DNA of 29,441 nucleotides from CBFIHN01 sp965662575 (lineage in GTDB: Bacteria > Pseudomonadota > Gammaproteobacteria > Francisellales > CACEW01): NCBI GenBank assembly GCA_965662575.1, contig CBFIHN010000020.1, positions 1 to 29,441 of the forward strand, given 5' to 3'. Position numbers and translations under genes: made by a program. The notes under the pieces were generated by a model. It saw only the letters and a list, made by a program, of their open reading frames with translations, did not search any database and was not told the origin of the DNA. This document shows positions 1 through 8,017 of the stretch, one piece after another (within the stretch, counting starts at the first letter, position 1; each line of letters begins with the position of its first letter).

Positions 1-354
1 CCTGATAGCTCTGGCCACTATGAATATAAATTACCCCTGCAAAAATACGAACCAGGATTTTGTAAGTGGGCTGTTTCCAGTCTGTCTTATGCGCTTGGGA
101 AATTGCCAAAGCATGAGTCACCGTTAGTTCGATCAGCACAAACAGCTGCTATTTTTTCAGGTGCTGCTAAGAAGGACTCTCAAAAATATTCTTATCAGAA
201 TTGGTTCTGCTCTGATAAATCATGTAGTGACTTTAATAACTTAAAATATATTTCTGGTAGTGGGTTTTCATTTAGTTCCAAATTTATATCTTCTTTGCAG
301 AATCGCACATTAGAGCTCAACTTACTTAAGGGTAAAAATGATAAAAGTTTATGA
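1..354 (+). CDS. Lipoprotein-like protein, 3' part only (5' end outside window)
   Basis: The reading frame is open from the first base and stops at TGA 352-354, so the window edge cuts the gene. The visible 117 residues match the C-terminal half of the lipoprotein at 28770-29390: both have a D-S-x-G-H-Y stretch, then Y/R-L-P-L-Q-K, then P-G-F-C-K-W. A later Cys-containing segment (FCSDKSCSDF) corresponds to TCADKFCKKR in the other copy. By analogy the missing N-terminus should carry a lipobox, but this cannot be seen. The end overlaps the start of the class 3 lipase by 17 bp, so the two genes are probably translationally coupled. The family is not one I recognise. A role as partner, chaperone or immunity protein of the lipase is inference from the repeated pairing. 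Confidence 0.75.
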   Translation, partial: PDSSGHYEYKLPLQKYEPGFCKWAVSSLSYALGKLPKHESPLVRSAQTAAIFSGAAKKDSQKYSYQNWFCSDKSCSDFNNLKYISGSGFSFSSKFISSLQNRTLELNLLKGKNDKSL

Positions 355-1360
355 ATATGCATGTCTTTCTGGACATGTTTATAACCCAGGAAAGTCAGAA
401 TATGGTGGCATTCCAATAGGTTCGGCACTGGGTTGGCCGGCTAAGCCTCGGTCTGAGGGTTGGAATTATATACCCGATGCACCCGGGGCAATACCTGAGT
501 CGTTGAACTACTATGCAGCTTTGTATATGAAGTTTAAGGGTGGTCAGCCTGTTGCAGCAACTGTCGCCATTCGCGGCACCGTAGCGACTATCGTTGGCAA
601 CGATGGTGTTGATATGGTCAGCTGGTTTGCCGATGTTTTTGGCCAAGGTCACGATGATCGTGTGCCAAGTTATATGGGGCCAATCTGGCATTTTGTACAG
701 ACCTGTTATCGGACGCTAAAGAAAAAATATCCTTCAATTCGTATGACGGTCACCGGCCATTCTTTAGGTGGCGCTTTAGCACAGTTGGTGCCGCTGAAGT
801 ATTTCTCTATTCCCGCTGTGGTTTTTAATTCGCCTGGCTGCGGACATATTCCGGGCATAATGAGCTTTAACTATGGCTTGGTGCACAATGTTAACTCGAC
901 TTATGGGCTGATTAATAAGGTCGGCGTTACTGTTGGTGAAGTGTTTTGTGTCGATGTGCCAGAGGAAGAGGCAGAAGCTAAGGCAATGATCAATCAGTTT
1001 TCACCTGAGATGAACCGGGTTGCCAATGAGCTGCAAAAAGGCAGCTATGATCAGCTTGGCAGTGAAGGACCACTTGCCAAAGCAACGGCGGACGTGATTG
1101 GTGGTGGTATTAAATTTTTAGATTACTACCAAGCCAGTGAAGCTTTAGATAAGTTTTTACCAAACCACCATCATGGCGCTTGGTTCGATGTGTTGAATCC
1201 TTATGTTGCGATGAGTGATATCATTTGTGATGCCGTGGTCAAGAAAGCAGAGGCTTTAGATCTACTCGGCAAAACGATTATTGCGCAACATAATATTCTT
1301 AATCTAACAAACGCCTTGGCAACAGATCGTTATGCCAAAGTCGCTAATCAGATGTTTTAG
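338..1360 (+). CDS. Class 3 lipase (alpha/beta hydrolase), copy 1
   Basis: A 340-residue protein with the class 3 lipase (PF01764-like) core. The nucleophile elbow G-H-S-L-G-G puts the catalytic Ser at residue 142, preceded by the usual hydrophobic strand (RMTVTG). A conserved Asp206 (FCVDVPEE) and a His cluster at 277-279 are candidates for the rest of the triad; the paralogue at 27760-28773 keeps Ser142, this Asp and one His. No signal peptide or membrane segment is visible, so export, if any, would need a specialised system. The ATG lies inside the end of the preceding lipoprotein gene. The C-terminal 20 residues, ending ANQMF, are almost identical in both copies. The expected chemistry is hydrolysis of an acyl ester such as a glycerolipid or phospholipid; the substrate cannot be read from sequence. 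Confidence 0.85.
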   Translation: MIKVYEYACLSGHVYNPGKSEYGGIPIGSALGWPAKPRSEGWNYIPDAPGAIPESLNYYAALYMKFKGGQPVAATVAIRGTVATIVGNDGVDMVSWFADVFGQGHDDRVPSYMGPIWHFVQTCYRTLKKKYPSIRMTVTGHSLGGALAQLVPLKYFSIPAVVFNSPGCGHIPGIMSFNYGLVHNVNSTYGLINKVGVTVGEVFCVDVPEEEAEAKAMINQFSPEMNRVANELQKGSYDQLGSEGPLAKATADVIGGGIKFLDYYQASEALDKFLPNHHHGAWFDVLNPYVAMSDIICDAVVKKAEALDLLGKTIIAQHNILNLTNALATDRYAKVANQMF

Positions 1361-1368
1361 GAGAGATA

Positions 1369-1881
1369 ATGAAATTTAAAGAGTTGATTGCAAAAGTGGA
1401 TGCAACGCAAGCATTGAGTATTAAGGTGCCGGTCTTTTTATTTTTGCTGGCGCTTCTAATATTAAGTGTTATTTTCAACTTTGCTCTTGTTCCCATATTG
1501 CCAAAACTAGGGTTCCTGTCTAACGCGCTTGGCCTAATTGTTGGTGTTGCTATTGCAGTTAAATATTTCCACAAAAAGCATGGGCGCACTTTTAATTTAG
1601 TTGAGTATCGACGTTTCGTAAAATGGTCTGTCATCGTTAGTGCTTGTTCAGTGATTGCTTTTACTGTGCCAATGCTGATTATCGCAGTTAATAATCAAGG
1701 CTCCAGCCTTGCTAGTTTTAGCCTATCGCCAATATCTTTAATGGAGTGGGCGTTTATGGCATTTACTGTTCTTATTGATGTGCTTCTCCCGATCGCTTTG
1801 ATGGTCTTGGTCATGTGGTTTTTAATTCGGCTGTGTACGCGTATCATAGTTAAACATCTTTATATGCAAGCTACTCGTTAA
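1369..1881 (+). CDS. Small integral membrane protein (about four helices)
   Basis: A 170-residue hydrophobic protein starting 8 nt after the lipase stop behind an AGGAGA ribosome binding site, so co-transcribed with the lipase. Likely membrane segments lie near residues 20-40, 47-65, 86-107 and 126-155, with a basic loop (KKHGRTFNLVEYRRF) between helices 2 and 3 and a basic C-terminus. The pattern of a Gly-rich second helix, then R-T/P-x-x-x-E and a third helix, recalls small four-helix proteins such as the ABZJ_00895 group, but I assign this only weakly. The second lipase cassette has no counterpart to this gene, so it is not an obligatory part of the module. Confidence 0.7.
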   Translation: MKFKELIAKVDATQALSIKVPVFLFLLALLILSVIFNFALVPILPKLGFLSNALGLIVGVAIAVKYFHKKHGRTFNLVEYRRFVKWSVIVSACSVIAFTVPMLIIAVNNQGSSLASFSLSPISLMEWAFMAFTVLIDVLLPIALMVLVMWFLIRLCTRIIVKHLYMQATR

Positions 1882-1913
1882 TAAGCATTTAATTTACGGG
1901 AGGAGCAAGTCCT

Positions 1914-3425
1914 TTGTCTATTGAAGGAAACATAAAAAAATTCAACGGTTGGCTACTGCTGTCGATTGGCCTTGCTGCTTTTCTGCTAAATGTTGATTAC
2001 ACCGCTGTAAACTTAGCCTTGGTCAATATTTCACATTCATTAAATACAAGCCTAACCCAAGTGCGTTGGCTGCTCAGTGGCTATATGTTGGTATGGGCAG
2101 TCATTGTGGTACCAATGGGCAAAGTTTTGGATCGACTCGGCCCCCGGAAGATGTTTGTTACCGGCTTAGGTATCTTTCTCATTGGTTCACTAGTTACAGG
2201 CGTTGCGCCTAATATCGAGGTCTGTATTGCTGGGCGAATTATTCAAGGTATGGCTGGTGCCTTTTATGGTCCAGCATGCTATGCACTGATTCATCGTTAT
2301 ATTCCTGAGAACAAAGTCGGTGCTGCGATGGGGTTTTTAAGCCTTGGTGTCGGTTTTGGGATGGCGGTTGGACCAAGTTTTGGTGGTGTTATTCTCACGT
2401 ACTTAGGCTGGCGCTGGATCTTCTTGATCAATGTGCCGTTGAGTCTATTTGCCTTGTTGATCGCTTATTTTGCAACACAGCGGGAAACAGCGGATTGTTC
2501 GGTGACAAAGCCAGACATGCTAAGCAGTTCTTTGCTAGGTGTCTTTGTTTTGATTCTCGTATACTCGATGGGCAACTGGAGTGCGCATGGCGCAGCAACT
2601 TGGCATCTAGTTATGTTGGCATTAGGTTTTTTGGCATTGGTTTGGTTTATCTTGCGTCAAGCAAAAATTAAGTCGCCGCTGATGCCGCTGCGTATTTTCA
2701 GTAACAAAGCCTATAGCGCCGTGATCTCGGTGATGTTTATTCAGCAGTTCGCTTTTTCTTCAAGTATGGTAGTGATTGCCTTATATTTACAGAAGGTTTT
2801 GGGCTTTAGCGCTTTAATCGCCAGTGCCATGTTTCTGGCTTTAAATTTGCTATTCGGTATTATCGCGCCAATTGGTGGGCGCATCGTTGATCGCCATGGT
2901 ATCCGTATGCTTTCAGCTATCTCATTGCTGGGTCTAGCTTTAGGTTTTATCGCGTTTGCTTGTTTAGGTTCAGCACCTTCACTCTGGTTGATTCTGGTTG
3001 TTTTAGCATTTATTGGTTTGGTTATGGGATTGGCTTTCAGTGCCTTAAATTCCGGTGTGGTGATTGTTGCAACACAAGATGTCGTTGGTATTAGCATGGG
3101 CTTGTTTATGCTGTTGGCATTGCTAGGTAATGTTGTTGCAGTAACGGTAGCAACGATGATTTATATTCACCATAGTGCGATTCATTTAGTGAACGCTTTG
3201 TCGCAATCACTAACGTCTATACAGCTGTCAACGCTCAAAGGTTTTATTGCACATATGAGTACTCAAGTCAGTCAACTGCAGTATTTTTCCTCTGCGGATA
3301 AAGCATCAATAGCGCGACACTTGCCGATGGCCTTAAATAGCGGTGTGCAGATGGTCATGTTTGTTGCTGCAGGTTTATTGATTCCTGCGAGTGTGGCTTG
3401 TTGGTTGTGTTTGAAAGGTAAATGA
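1914..3425 (+). CDS. MFS drug exporter, 14-helix (EmrB/QacA, DHA2) type
   Basis: A 503-residue polytopic membrane protein. It shows MFS motif A in the helix 2-3 loop (GKVLDRLGPRKMF), an early acidic residue in helix 1 (LLNVDYTAVNLAL), the helix 4 Arg region (IAGRIIQGMAGA) and the antiporter motif C (GFGMAVGPSFGGVI), which together indicate proton-driven efflux of the DHA2 family. The length fits the usual 470-520 residues. Translation appears to start at TTG 1914 behind a strong GGGAGGAG at 1899-1906; no ATG fits as well. It follows the small membrane protein by 32 nt and is probably the last gene of the lipase operon. The exported substrate is unknown. No adaptor gene accompanies it. Confidence 0.88.
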   Translation: MSIEGNIKKFNGWLLLSIGLAAFLLNVDYTAVNLALVNISHSLNTSLTQVRWLLSGYMLVWAVIVVPMGKVLDRLGPRKMFVTGLGIFLIGSLVTGVAPNIEVCIAGRIIQGMAGAFYGPACYALIHRYIPENKVGAAMGFLSLGVGFGMAVGPSFGGVILTYLGWRWIFLINVPLSLFALLIAYFATQRETADCSVTKPDMLSSSLLGVFVLILVYSMGNWSAHGAATWHLVMLALGFLALVWFILRQAKIKSPLMPLRIFSNKAYSAVISVMFIQQFAFSSSMVVIALYLQKVLGFSALIASAMFLALNLLFGIIAPIGGRIVDRHGIRMLSAISLLGLALGFIAFACLGSAPSLWLILVVLAFIGLVMGLAFSALNSGVVIVATQDVVGISMGLFMLLALLGNVVAVTVATMIYIHHSAIHLVNALSQSLTSIQLSTLKGFIAHMSTQVSQLQYFSSADKASIARHLPMALNSGVQMVMFVAAGLLIPASVACWLCLKGK

Positions 3426-3452
3426 TTATTGATCGATGGAGTAAAAGTTGAA

Positions 3453-3638
3453 ATGAGTCTAAATCCTAAATTAGTCGGTGCATGGTTGTTAAGTGAGTCC
3501 CAAACATTTGATTTAAACGGCAACCCTTTAAGCGAACCTTTTTCTCAAGCAGCTGGCATTTTAAGTTATAGTGATTCTGGGTATATGAGTGCTCAGCTGC
3601 AAATCCCAGAAGCTGAAGGTACGTCGCAGGTTCAGTAG
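3453..3638 (+). pseudogene. Truncated lipocalin-like domain protein
   Basis: The 61 residues resemble the start of the lipocalin-like domain Lipocalin_5 (PF13924): L-V-G-A-W-x-L near the N-terminus, then G-I-L-S-Y-S-D-S-G-Y-M-S-A-Q-L. Family members normally run about 130-150 residues; here a TAG at 3636-3638 ends the frame, and the 67 bp before the next gene do not hold the missing part in another frame. An in-frame TTG at 3429 is an alternative start. I read it as a remnant rather than a working protein. It sits between the MFS exporter and a second broken gene, in a short patch of decay. Confidence 0.55.
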
Positions 3639-3705
3639 GCGTTTAAAAGTATACTGTTGAGTTTGGTCTAAGCTGCAATAGGTAATATCGATAAGAGGTT
3701 AAATT

Positions 3706-4480
3706 ATGCCATACACAAATCAGTCAGGCGTTAATATTTATTATGAAATGGTTGGAGACAGATCAAAGCCAATTCTTTTAATGAATCATGGCCTTGGGAA
3801 TAGCGTTGCCAATTGGCATAGCTTAGGTTTTGTTGATGCGCTTTCAGAGCATCTATGTTTGCTAATGTATGACGGTCGAGGTTTTGGCAAAAGTGAAAAA
3901 TGCCATTTAACAGCAGACTATCACCCAGAAGATTTGGTTAAAGATATCACCGCAGTTCTTGATGCTGCTGGGGTTAGGCAGTGCCATTATTTTGAAAATT
4001 CCATGGGTGGCGTTTTAGGTGTTATTGCCGCACATTCTATTCCTGAGAGGTTTCAAAGCTTTATCCTTGGTGGTGCAGACCCCCCATGGGCTTCAAAGTG
4101 GTGCAAAAGAATTTATCCCGGTGATTGAGAAGGCTTTGCCCGACAATACGGAAGGCATGGTGAGTCACATTGAAGAAATTTTGACGATGAAATTTCCCAA
4201 AGCAATGCGACCTGAATATGTTCAAAATGACTTAAAGTCTATGCTTGCTGCGACTCATGCGATCTGTCAGCAGGAAGATTATTCTAAAGCGCTATTAAAT
4301 TTAGATGTGCCTTGTTTGTTGTATGTGGGTGAAAAAGATGAATACTGTCAGCCGATGCAAGACTTCGCCTTGGAAGCTGGTATTGAGTGTGTGGCTATTG
4401 ATGGTTTTACGCATGCCGATGCCTATTGGGATTCTAAAGCCGTTGCGCCAATCATTTTGAACTTTTTAGAGAACATCTAG
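3706..4480 (+). pseudogene. Alpha/beta hydrolase with internal frameshift
   Basis: Two overlapping frames together encode one alpha/beta hydrolase. The first (3706-4128) gives the N-terminal half, with N-H-G-L-G-N (oxyanion region), Y-D-G-R-G-F-G-K-S and the elbow E-N-S-M-G-G. The second carries on from about 4085 to 4480 with the acidic strand V-G-E-K-D-E and a late His (GFTHADAYWD). The shift lies at six consecutive C around 4080-4085, where one C too many breaks G-G-A-D-P-H-G-L. The elbow has Glu where the family has Gly (GxSxG), which also points to decay. The ribosome binding site AAGAGG at 3691-3696 is intact. A sequencing error in the C run is possible. Confidence 0.7.
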
Positions 4481-4553
4481 AGTAGTCCAGAGCCTATTTC
4501 AAAGTTAGCCCTGATTTTCAGATTAAACTCAAATTTAAGTTAAGGAACAAACC

Positions 4554-5348
4554 ATGCAATCACTTAAAAACAAACGTGTATTAATTACTGGTGCTTCAGC
4601 TGGGTTAGGTAAGGCTTGCGCAGAACAATTTGCAGCGCAAGGTGCGCATGTCATCTTAACCGCGCGGCGCTTAGAGCGTATTGAGGCTTTAGCCAAACAG
4701 CTGACAGAGCAGTATGGTGTAGAGGCTTTAGCGCTGGCGATGGATGTCAGTAATCGTTCTCAAGTTGAATCCGTTTTGGGTAACCTGGATGAACAATGGC
4801 GTGCTATCGATATTTTAGTCAATAATGCGGGTGTTGGTGTGACGACAGAACTAATGCAAAACGCAAACCCAGCGGATTGGGATGTGATTATTGATACCAA
4901 TGTTAAAGGTGTTTTGTCAGTCACTCGAGCGCTGCTGCCTGGCATGGTGAAGCGTAATAGTGGCCATATTATTAATATTGGTTCTGTTGCTGGTCATGAC
5001 TATTACATGGGCGGTAGTGTCTACAGTGCGAGCAAGCATGCGGTTAAAGCCATAACGCGCTCACTGCGAATTGATTTAAAAGGCCATAAAATTCGTGTCA
5101 GTGAAATTGATCCTGGAATGATTAAAACAGAATTTAGCGAAGCGCGTTGGGATAAAGAGAGAGCTGAGCAATTTTACAAAGGTATGGAGCCGTTGGTGGC
5201 TGATGATGTTGCAGATACTGTGCTATTTTGCGCAACGCGCCCAGCGCATGTGAACATTGCTGAAATTATGGTGTACCCCATTGACCAGGTGTCAACGGCT
5301 ATTGTCCATCGTGAAGGTGATGCAGTTGCTGGGTTGTTTGATAAGTAG
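4554..5348 (+). CDS. Short-chain dehydrogenase/reductase (YdfG-like)
   Basis: A 264-residue classical SDR, cytoplasmic, probably NADP-dependent. The nucleotide-binding motif T-G-A-S-A-G-L-G lies near residues 12-19 and is followed by a basic pair (ARRLERI) typical of NADP preference. N-N-A-G, a catalytic Ser region (NIGSVAGHDY) and Y157-S-A-S-K161 complete the active site. The overall pattern, including D-P-G-M-I-x-T-E-F-S, resembles YdfG-type 3-hydroxy acid dehydrogenases, which act on serine, L-allo-threonine and malonic semialdehyde; the true substrate is not determined. The start is supported by AAGGAA at 4541-4546. The C-terminal 15-20 residues extend slightly beyond the usual YdfG end. 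Confidence 0.88.
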   Translation: MQSLKNKRVLITGASAGLGKACAEQFAAQGAHVILTARRLERIEALAKQLTEQYGVEALALAMDVSNRSQVESVLGNLDEQWRAIDILVNNAGVGVTTELMQNANPADWDVIIDTNVKGVLSVTRALLPGMVKRNSGHIINIGSVAGHDYYMGGSVYSASKHAVKAITRSLRIDLKGHKIRVSEIDPGMIKTEFSEARWDKERAEQFYKGMEPLVADDVADTVLFCATRPAHVNIAEIMVYPIDQVSTAIVHREGDAVAGLFDK

Positions 5349-5474
5349 TTATGAGAAATTACGGCGTTATTGAGGCAATAAGCGAAATTGATATCAACGT
5401 TGCCTGAATATATTTAGAGTCAATCTTTCGCTGGTGTTATGATCACTCAACTTTTTCATTTAAAGGTTGAGGGC

Positions 5475-6206
5475 ATGAAAACAATATTAAAACAAGGTGA
5501 GTTTGCACAGCAATCTATGCAGGGGACTCTGGAAGAGTATTTAGCTGGCTGGGAATTGCGCTATAGAGAGGCTGCGACAGCATTATCTTTATTTAATCCG
5601 GTTTATACTCAGTGTTGGGCGCTAGAGACGAAACAATATTTTGCCGCGGTGCTTTATCATGCGCGTGGGCATTTTATTGATTTCCTTTGGTATTTAGGGA
5701 ATACCCTGCCAACTCGGGAGTTGAAGGCAGTTGTTTTGAGTAATATCGAGGATGAGTTTAATCCTAATGGTTTATCTCATGAGGCTTTATATCACCTATT
5801 TGCTAAAGCCTTGGGTGTTGACTTGTCGCAGGAAGACTTAGAAGAGAAGTATTATTTGCCAGAGATTAAGTCGTTTAATCGTGGGCATTTAGAATGGTTG
5901 CATCAGCACGCTTGGCAGGAAAATTTTAGTGCTTTTTGTGCTTATGAAAAACTGGATAATGTTGATTATGGATTTTTGCTGGCGCTTGCTAAGTCTTTTA
6001 GATTAAACCGCCAAGCGGAAACTTTTTTTAAAATACATTCGGAAGTTGAGCACTACGAATCAGGGGAAATGCATTTGAAAGACTTATGGCAAGAAGACTC
6101 AAGTCAGGTTGTTGCAGGCTTTGAATTTATTGCTGAGCACCAATTAAAAATGTGGCAATTTCTGTCAGGCGTCATGGAGCAATATATTGCGGTCAGTGGA
6201 ACTTAG
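5475..6206 (+). CDS. Haem-oxygenase-like diiron enzyme (TenA/CADD-like fold)
   Basis: A 243-residue, mostly helical protein that matches the haem-oxygenase-like metal-oxidase group, annotated as iron-containing redox enzymes and including CADD, UndA and SznF-type domains. Candidate ligands are Glu92 or Glu94 with His102 (NIEDEFNPNGLSH), Glu158 (CAYEK), and His188 with Glu192 (FFKIHSEVEHYE). Family members usually show H-x3-D/E-x2-H in the last site; here the +7 position is Glu195 and a His stands at 193, so the last ligand is unusual. I chose ATG 5475 because AAGG stands 8 nt upstream; ATG 5439 would add 12 residues. The stop is 1 nt from the sensor kinase start. The reaction is unknown: the family makes alkenes, pABA, N-oxides and more. 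Confidence 0.75.
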   Translation: MKTILKQGEFAQQSMQGTLEEYLAGWELRYREAATALSLFNPVYTQCWALETKQYFAAVLYHARGHFIDFLWYLGNTLPTRELKAVVLSNIEDEFNPNGLSHEALYHLFAKALGVDLSQEDLEEKYYLPEIKSFNRGHLEWLHQHAWQENFSAFCAYEKLDNVDYGFLLALAKSFRLNRQAETFFKIHSEVEHYESGEMHLKDLWQEDSSQVVAGFEFIAEHQLKMWQFLSGVMEQYIAVSGT

Positions 6207-6207
6207 C

Positions 6208-7446
6208 ATGCGCTTATTGCGAGATTTTTTGAGTTATTTGTCGCGGGATATTAGCCAAGATATCCGGGTGAAATACTTCGGTATTATCATGGCGATTAAC
6301 TATCCGCTTTATTATATTTTGTGGATGATGTTTGAGCATTCGCCAATTGAAAGCTTTTTATTGCGGTTGGTGTGTTTTTTACTGTGCCTGCCATTAATAG
6401 TCTACCGAAAGTGGCCAGTTGGTTTGCTGCGGTATCAGCGGGTTTATTGGATGGCCTGTGTGACATTTTGTTTGCCGTTCTTTTTTACCTTTATGACTTT
6501 AGATAATCAGCTGCATGCCTTGTGGCTGATGAACAGTATGTCGGCGGTATTTTTCACGCTGATCTTGTTCAATTTTTATGAGGCCGTTGTATTGCTTGTG
6601 CTGGGTTTTGGCTTCGGTTGCTTAGCGTTTGTTTTCTTTGATGGAGACACCGCGCTGAAAGTGAGTATTTCAGAGTTGGTGAGTATTGCATTTACCTTAG
6701 TGCCTGCATTTGTCATTGGCGGTTTGTTTTCTTACAGTCGGCAAAAGATTCGTGACTTGGAGATGCGAGTTGCAAAGGTCGCCACTTCAAGCATTGCTCA
6801 TGAAATTAGAACACCATTAGCTGCGATTTCTTTGGGTGCTGAGCTTATTGAAAATACCTTAAAAAAAGAACCGATAGAGCAAAAGCAATTAAGTCAAATC
6901 AAAAAGGTCAGCCAGCGAATACAATCATCTATTCAACAAACGCAAGTGATTATTGATATTATCTTGCAGAATGCGAATGTCAGCAAAGTGACTAGTTATC
7001 AGTTGGGCTCGCTATCTGCTGCGAGTCACATTGAAGAAATCGTTGCTGAGTATCCTATGCGCTATCGTGATATTAAGATCAACCTAAATTTGCAAGAAGA
7101 TATCGAAATTACTTCGCATCCAACGCTGTTGCGCCAGCTATTATTTAATTTATTGCACAATGCATGCCACTATATTCATTTTGCTTCTAAAGGCGAAATT
7201 TTTATTAGCCTTGAGCAAGAACATAAATATGGCGTGATTGTGTTTAAAGATACCGGTCCTGGAATTCCAAAACGTCAGTTACCTAGCATTTTTAATGCTT
7301 TCTTCTCCCAGCGACAGGGTGGCACAGGTATTGGTTTGCCAGTGTGTAAGGCGATTATGAAGGCGCACTCAGGAGATATTCGGTGTGACTCGGTAGAGGG
7401 TGAGTACACTGAGTTTCGCTTGATGTTTCCCTTGGCGTCTAGTTAG
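6208..7446 (+). CDS. CqsS/LqsS-like membrane sensor histidine kinase without receiver
   Basis: A 412-residue kinase starting at ATG 6208, 1 nt after the diiron enzyme. Six hydrophobic helices fill residues 24-175. Segments such as N-Y-P-L-Y-Y-I-L-W, a central R-L-V-C, and C-L-P-F-F-F-T-F-M recall the six-helix sensor domain of Vibrio CqsS and Legionella LqsS, which detect alpha-hydroxyketone signals. The catalytic part has an H-box (A-H198-E-I-R-T-P-L), an N-box (LLFNLLHNACHY), D-T-G-P-G-I-P and G-G-T-G-I-G-L-P. Unlike Vibrio CqsS there is no C-terminal receiver domain, so phosphate must pass to a separate protein. No response regulator and no cqsA/lqsA synthase lies in the window. Start TTG 6187 is possible but weaker. 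Confidence 0.85.
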   Translation: MRLLRDFLSYLSRDISQDIRVKYFGIIMAINYPLYYILWMMFEHSPIESFLLRLVCFLLCLPLIVYRKWPVGLLRYQRVYWMACVTFCLPFFFTFMTLDNQLHALWLMNSMSAVFFTLILFNFYEAVVLLVLGFGFGCLAFVFFDGDTALKVSISELVSIAFTLVPAFVIGGLFSYSRQKIRDLEMRVAKVATSSIAHEIRTPLAAISLGAELIENTLKKEPIEQKQLSQIKKVSQRIQSSIQQTQVIIDIILQNANVSKVTSYQLGSLSAASHIEEIVAEYPMRYRDIKINLNLQEDIEITSHPTLLRQLLFNLLHNACHYIHFASKGEIFISLEQEHKYGVIVFKDTGPGIPKRQLPSIFNAFFSQRQGGTGIGLPVCKAIMKAHSGDIRCDSVEGEYTEFRLMFPLASS

Positions 7447-7460
7447 ATGAGGATATAGCG

Positions 7461-7850
7461 ATTAGAGCACAATATCATTTCCGTAAATCCGATCGTGGGC
7501 TGCTAGCTTGGGATGTTAGGCGGTTGTGTCGTATCGCCAAGTCCATAGCTCCAGTAGAAGTTCCTCTAAGCCAAATTAAGGAGTTAGAAGAGTGCTACTG
7601 GTATGAGCATGGTGCTGCCCAACCAACTTGTTCAAGTGTTGTTGAGCACGCAAAACTCATTAATCAAGCCGATTTATCCTATCCGGTTATTCTTGATAAA
7701 GGTGGTCGGATTATGGATGGTATGCACCGTGTATGTAAGGCTATGTTGGATGGCCATCAATCAATTTTGGCTAGCCAATTTACAGAAGAAATTAAGCCAG
7801 ATTATGTGGGTATTGAACCTGAAGACTTGCCTTATGATATTTTGGCTTGA
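7461..7850 (+). CDS. Small ParB-like fold protein, probable ATT start
   Basis: The segment P-V-I-L-D-K-G-G-R-I-M-D-G-M-H-R resembles the ParB/sulfiredoxin-type fold seen in short proteins annotated as ParB-like. The first ATG/GTG/TTG in frame is TTG 7524, but the frame continues upstream with Y-H-F-R-K-S-D-R-G-L-L-A-W-D-V, which reads as real protein and, as far as I recall, matches the usual start of this family. No standard start codon lies there; the frame is closed by TAG at 7440-7442. GAGG at 7449-7452 stands 8 nt before ATT 7461, so I place the start there, giving 129 residues. ATA 7455 is the other option. It lies 14 nt after the kinase gene and may be co-transcribed. Its function is not known. 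Confidence 0.6.
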   Translation: MRAQYHFRKSDRGLLAWDVRRLCRIAKSIAPVEVPLSQIKELEECYWYEHGAAQPTCSSVVEHAKLINQADLSYPVILDKGGRIMDGMHRVCKAMLDGHQSILASQFTEEIKPDYVGIEPEDLPYDILA

Positions 7851-7916
7851 TGTTTTAATTGTTGGTATTTCTTCAGCAATTAGATGATATTTTTTAGCGG
7901 CCAAAACCAATCGCGC

Positions 7917-7959
7917 ACGCTAGTGTCACTACCGGACTTGTCCGTAGTGACACTAGCGT
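7917..7959. repeat. Long inverted repeat (16-bp perfect arms)
   Basis: Arms 7917-7932 and 7944-7959 are perfect reverse complements of 16 bp. After one unpaired C the stem continues with GGA/TCC (7934-7936 with 7941-7943), leaving a four-base loop. No U-run follows, so it is not a standard terminator. Confidence 0.85.
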
Positions 7960-7984
7960 TGCGTTTGTCGCAAAGCTAGTATTT

Positions 7985-8017
7985 GGAAGGCCTGGCGCCT
8001 AGCGCCTTTCCTTTTTT
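7985..8017 (+). terminator. Rho-independent terminator after the ParB-like gene
   Basis: GGAA-GGC at 7985-7991 pairs with GCC-T-TTCC at 8004-8011 with one bulged T. The GC-rich stem is followed directly by six T (8012-8017). It would end the diiron enzyme, kinase and ParB-like transcript. Confidence 0.65.

Noticed and set aside
7603..7887. A 94-codon frame overlapping the ParB-like gene
   Set aside because: Shadow frame; the ParB-like reading has recognisable motifs and this one does not.
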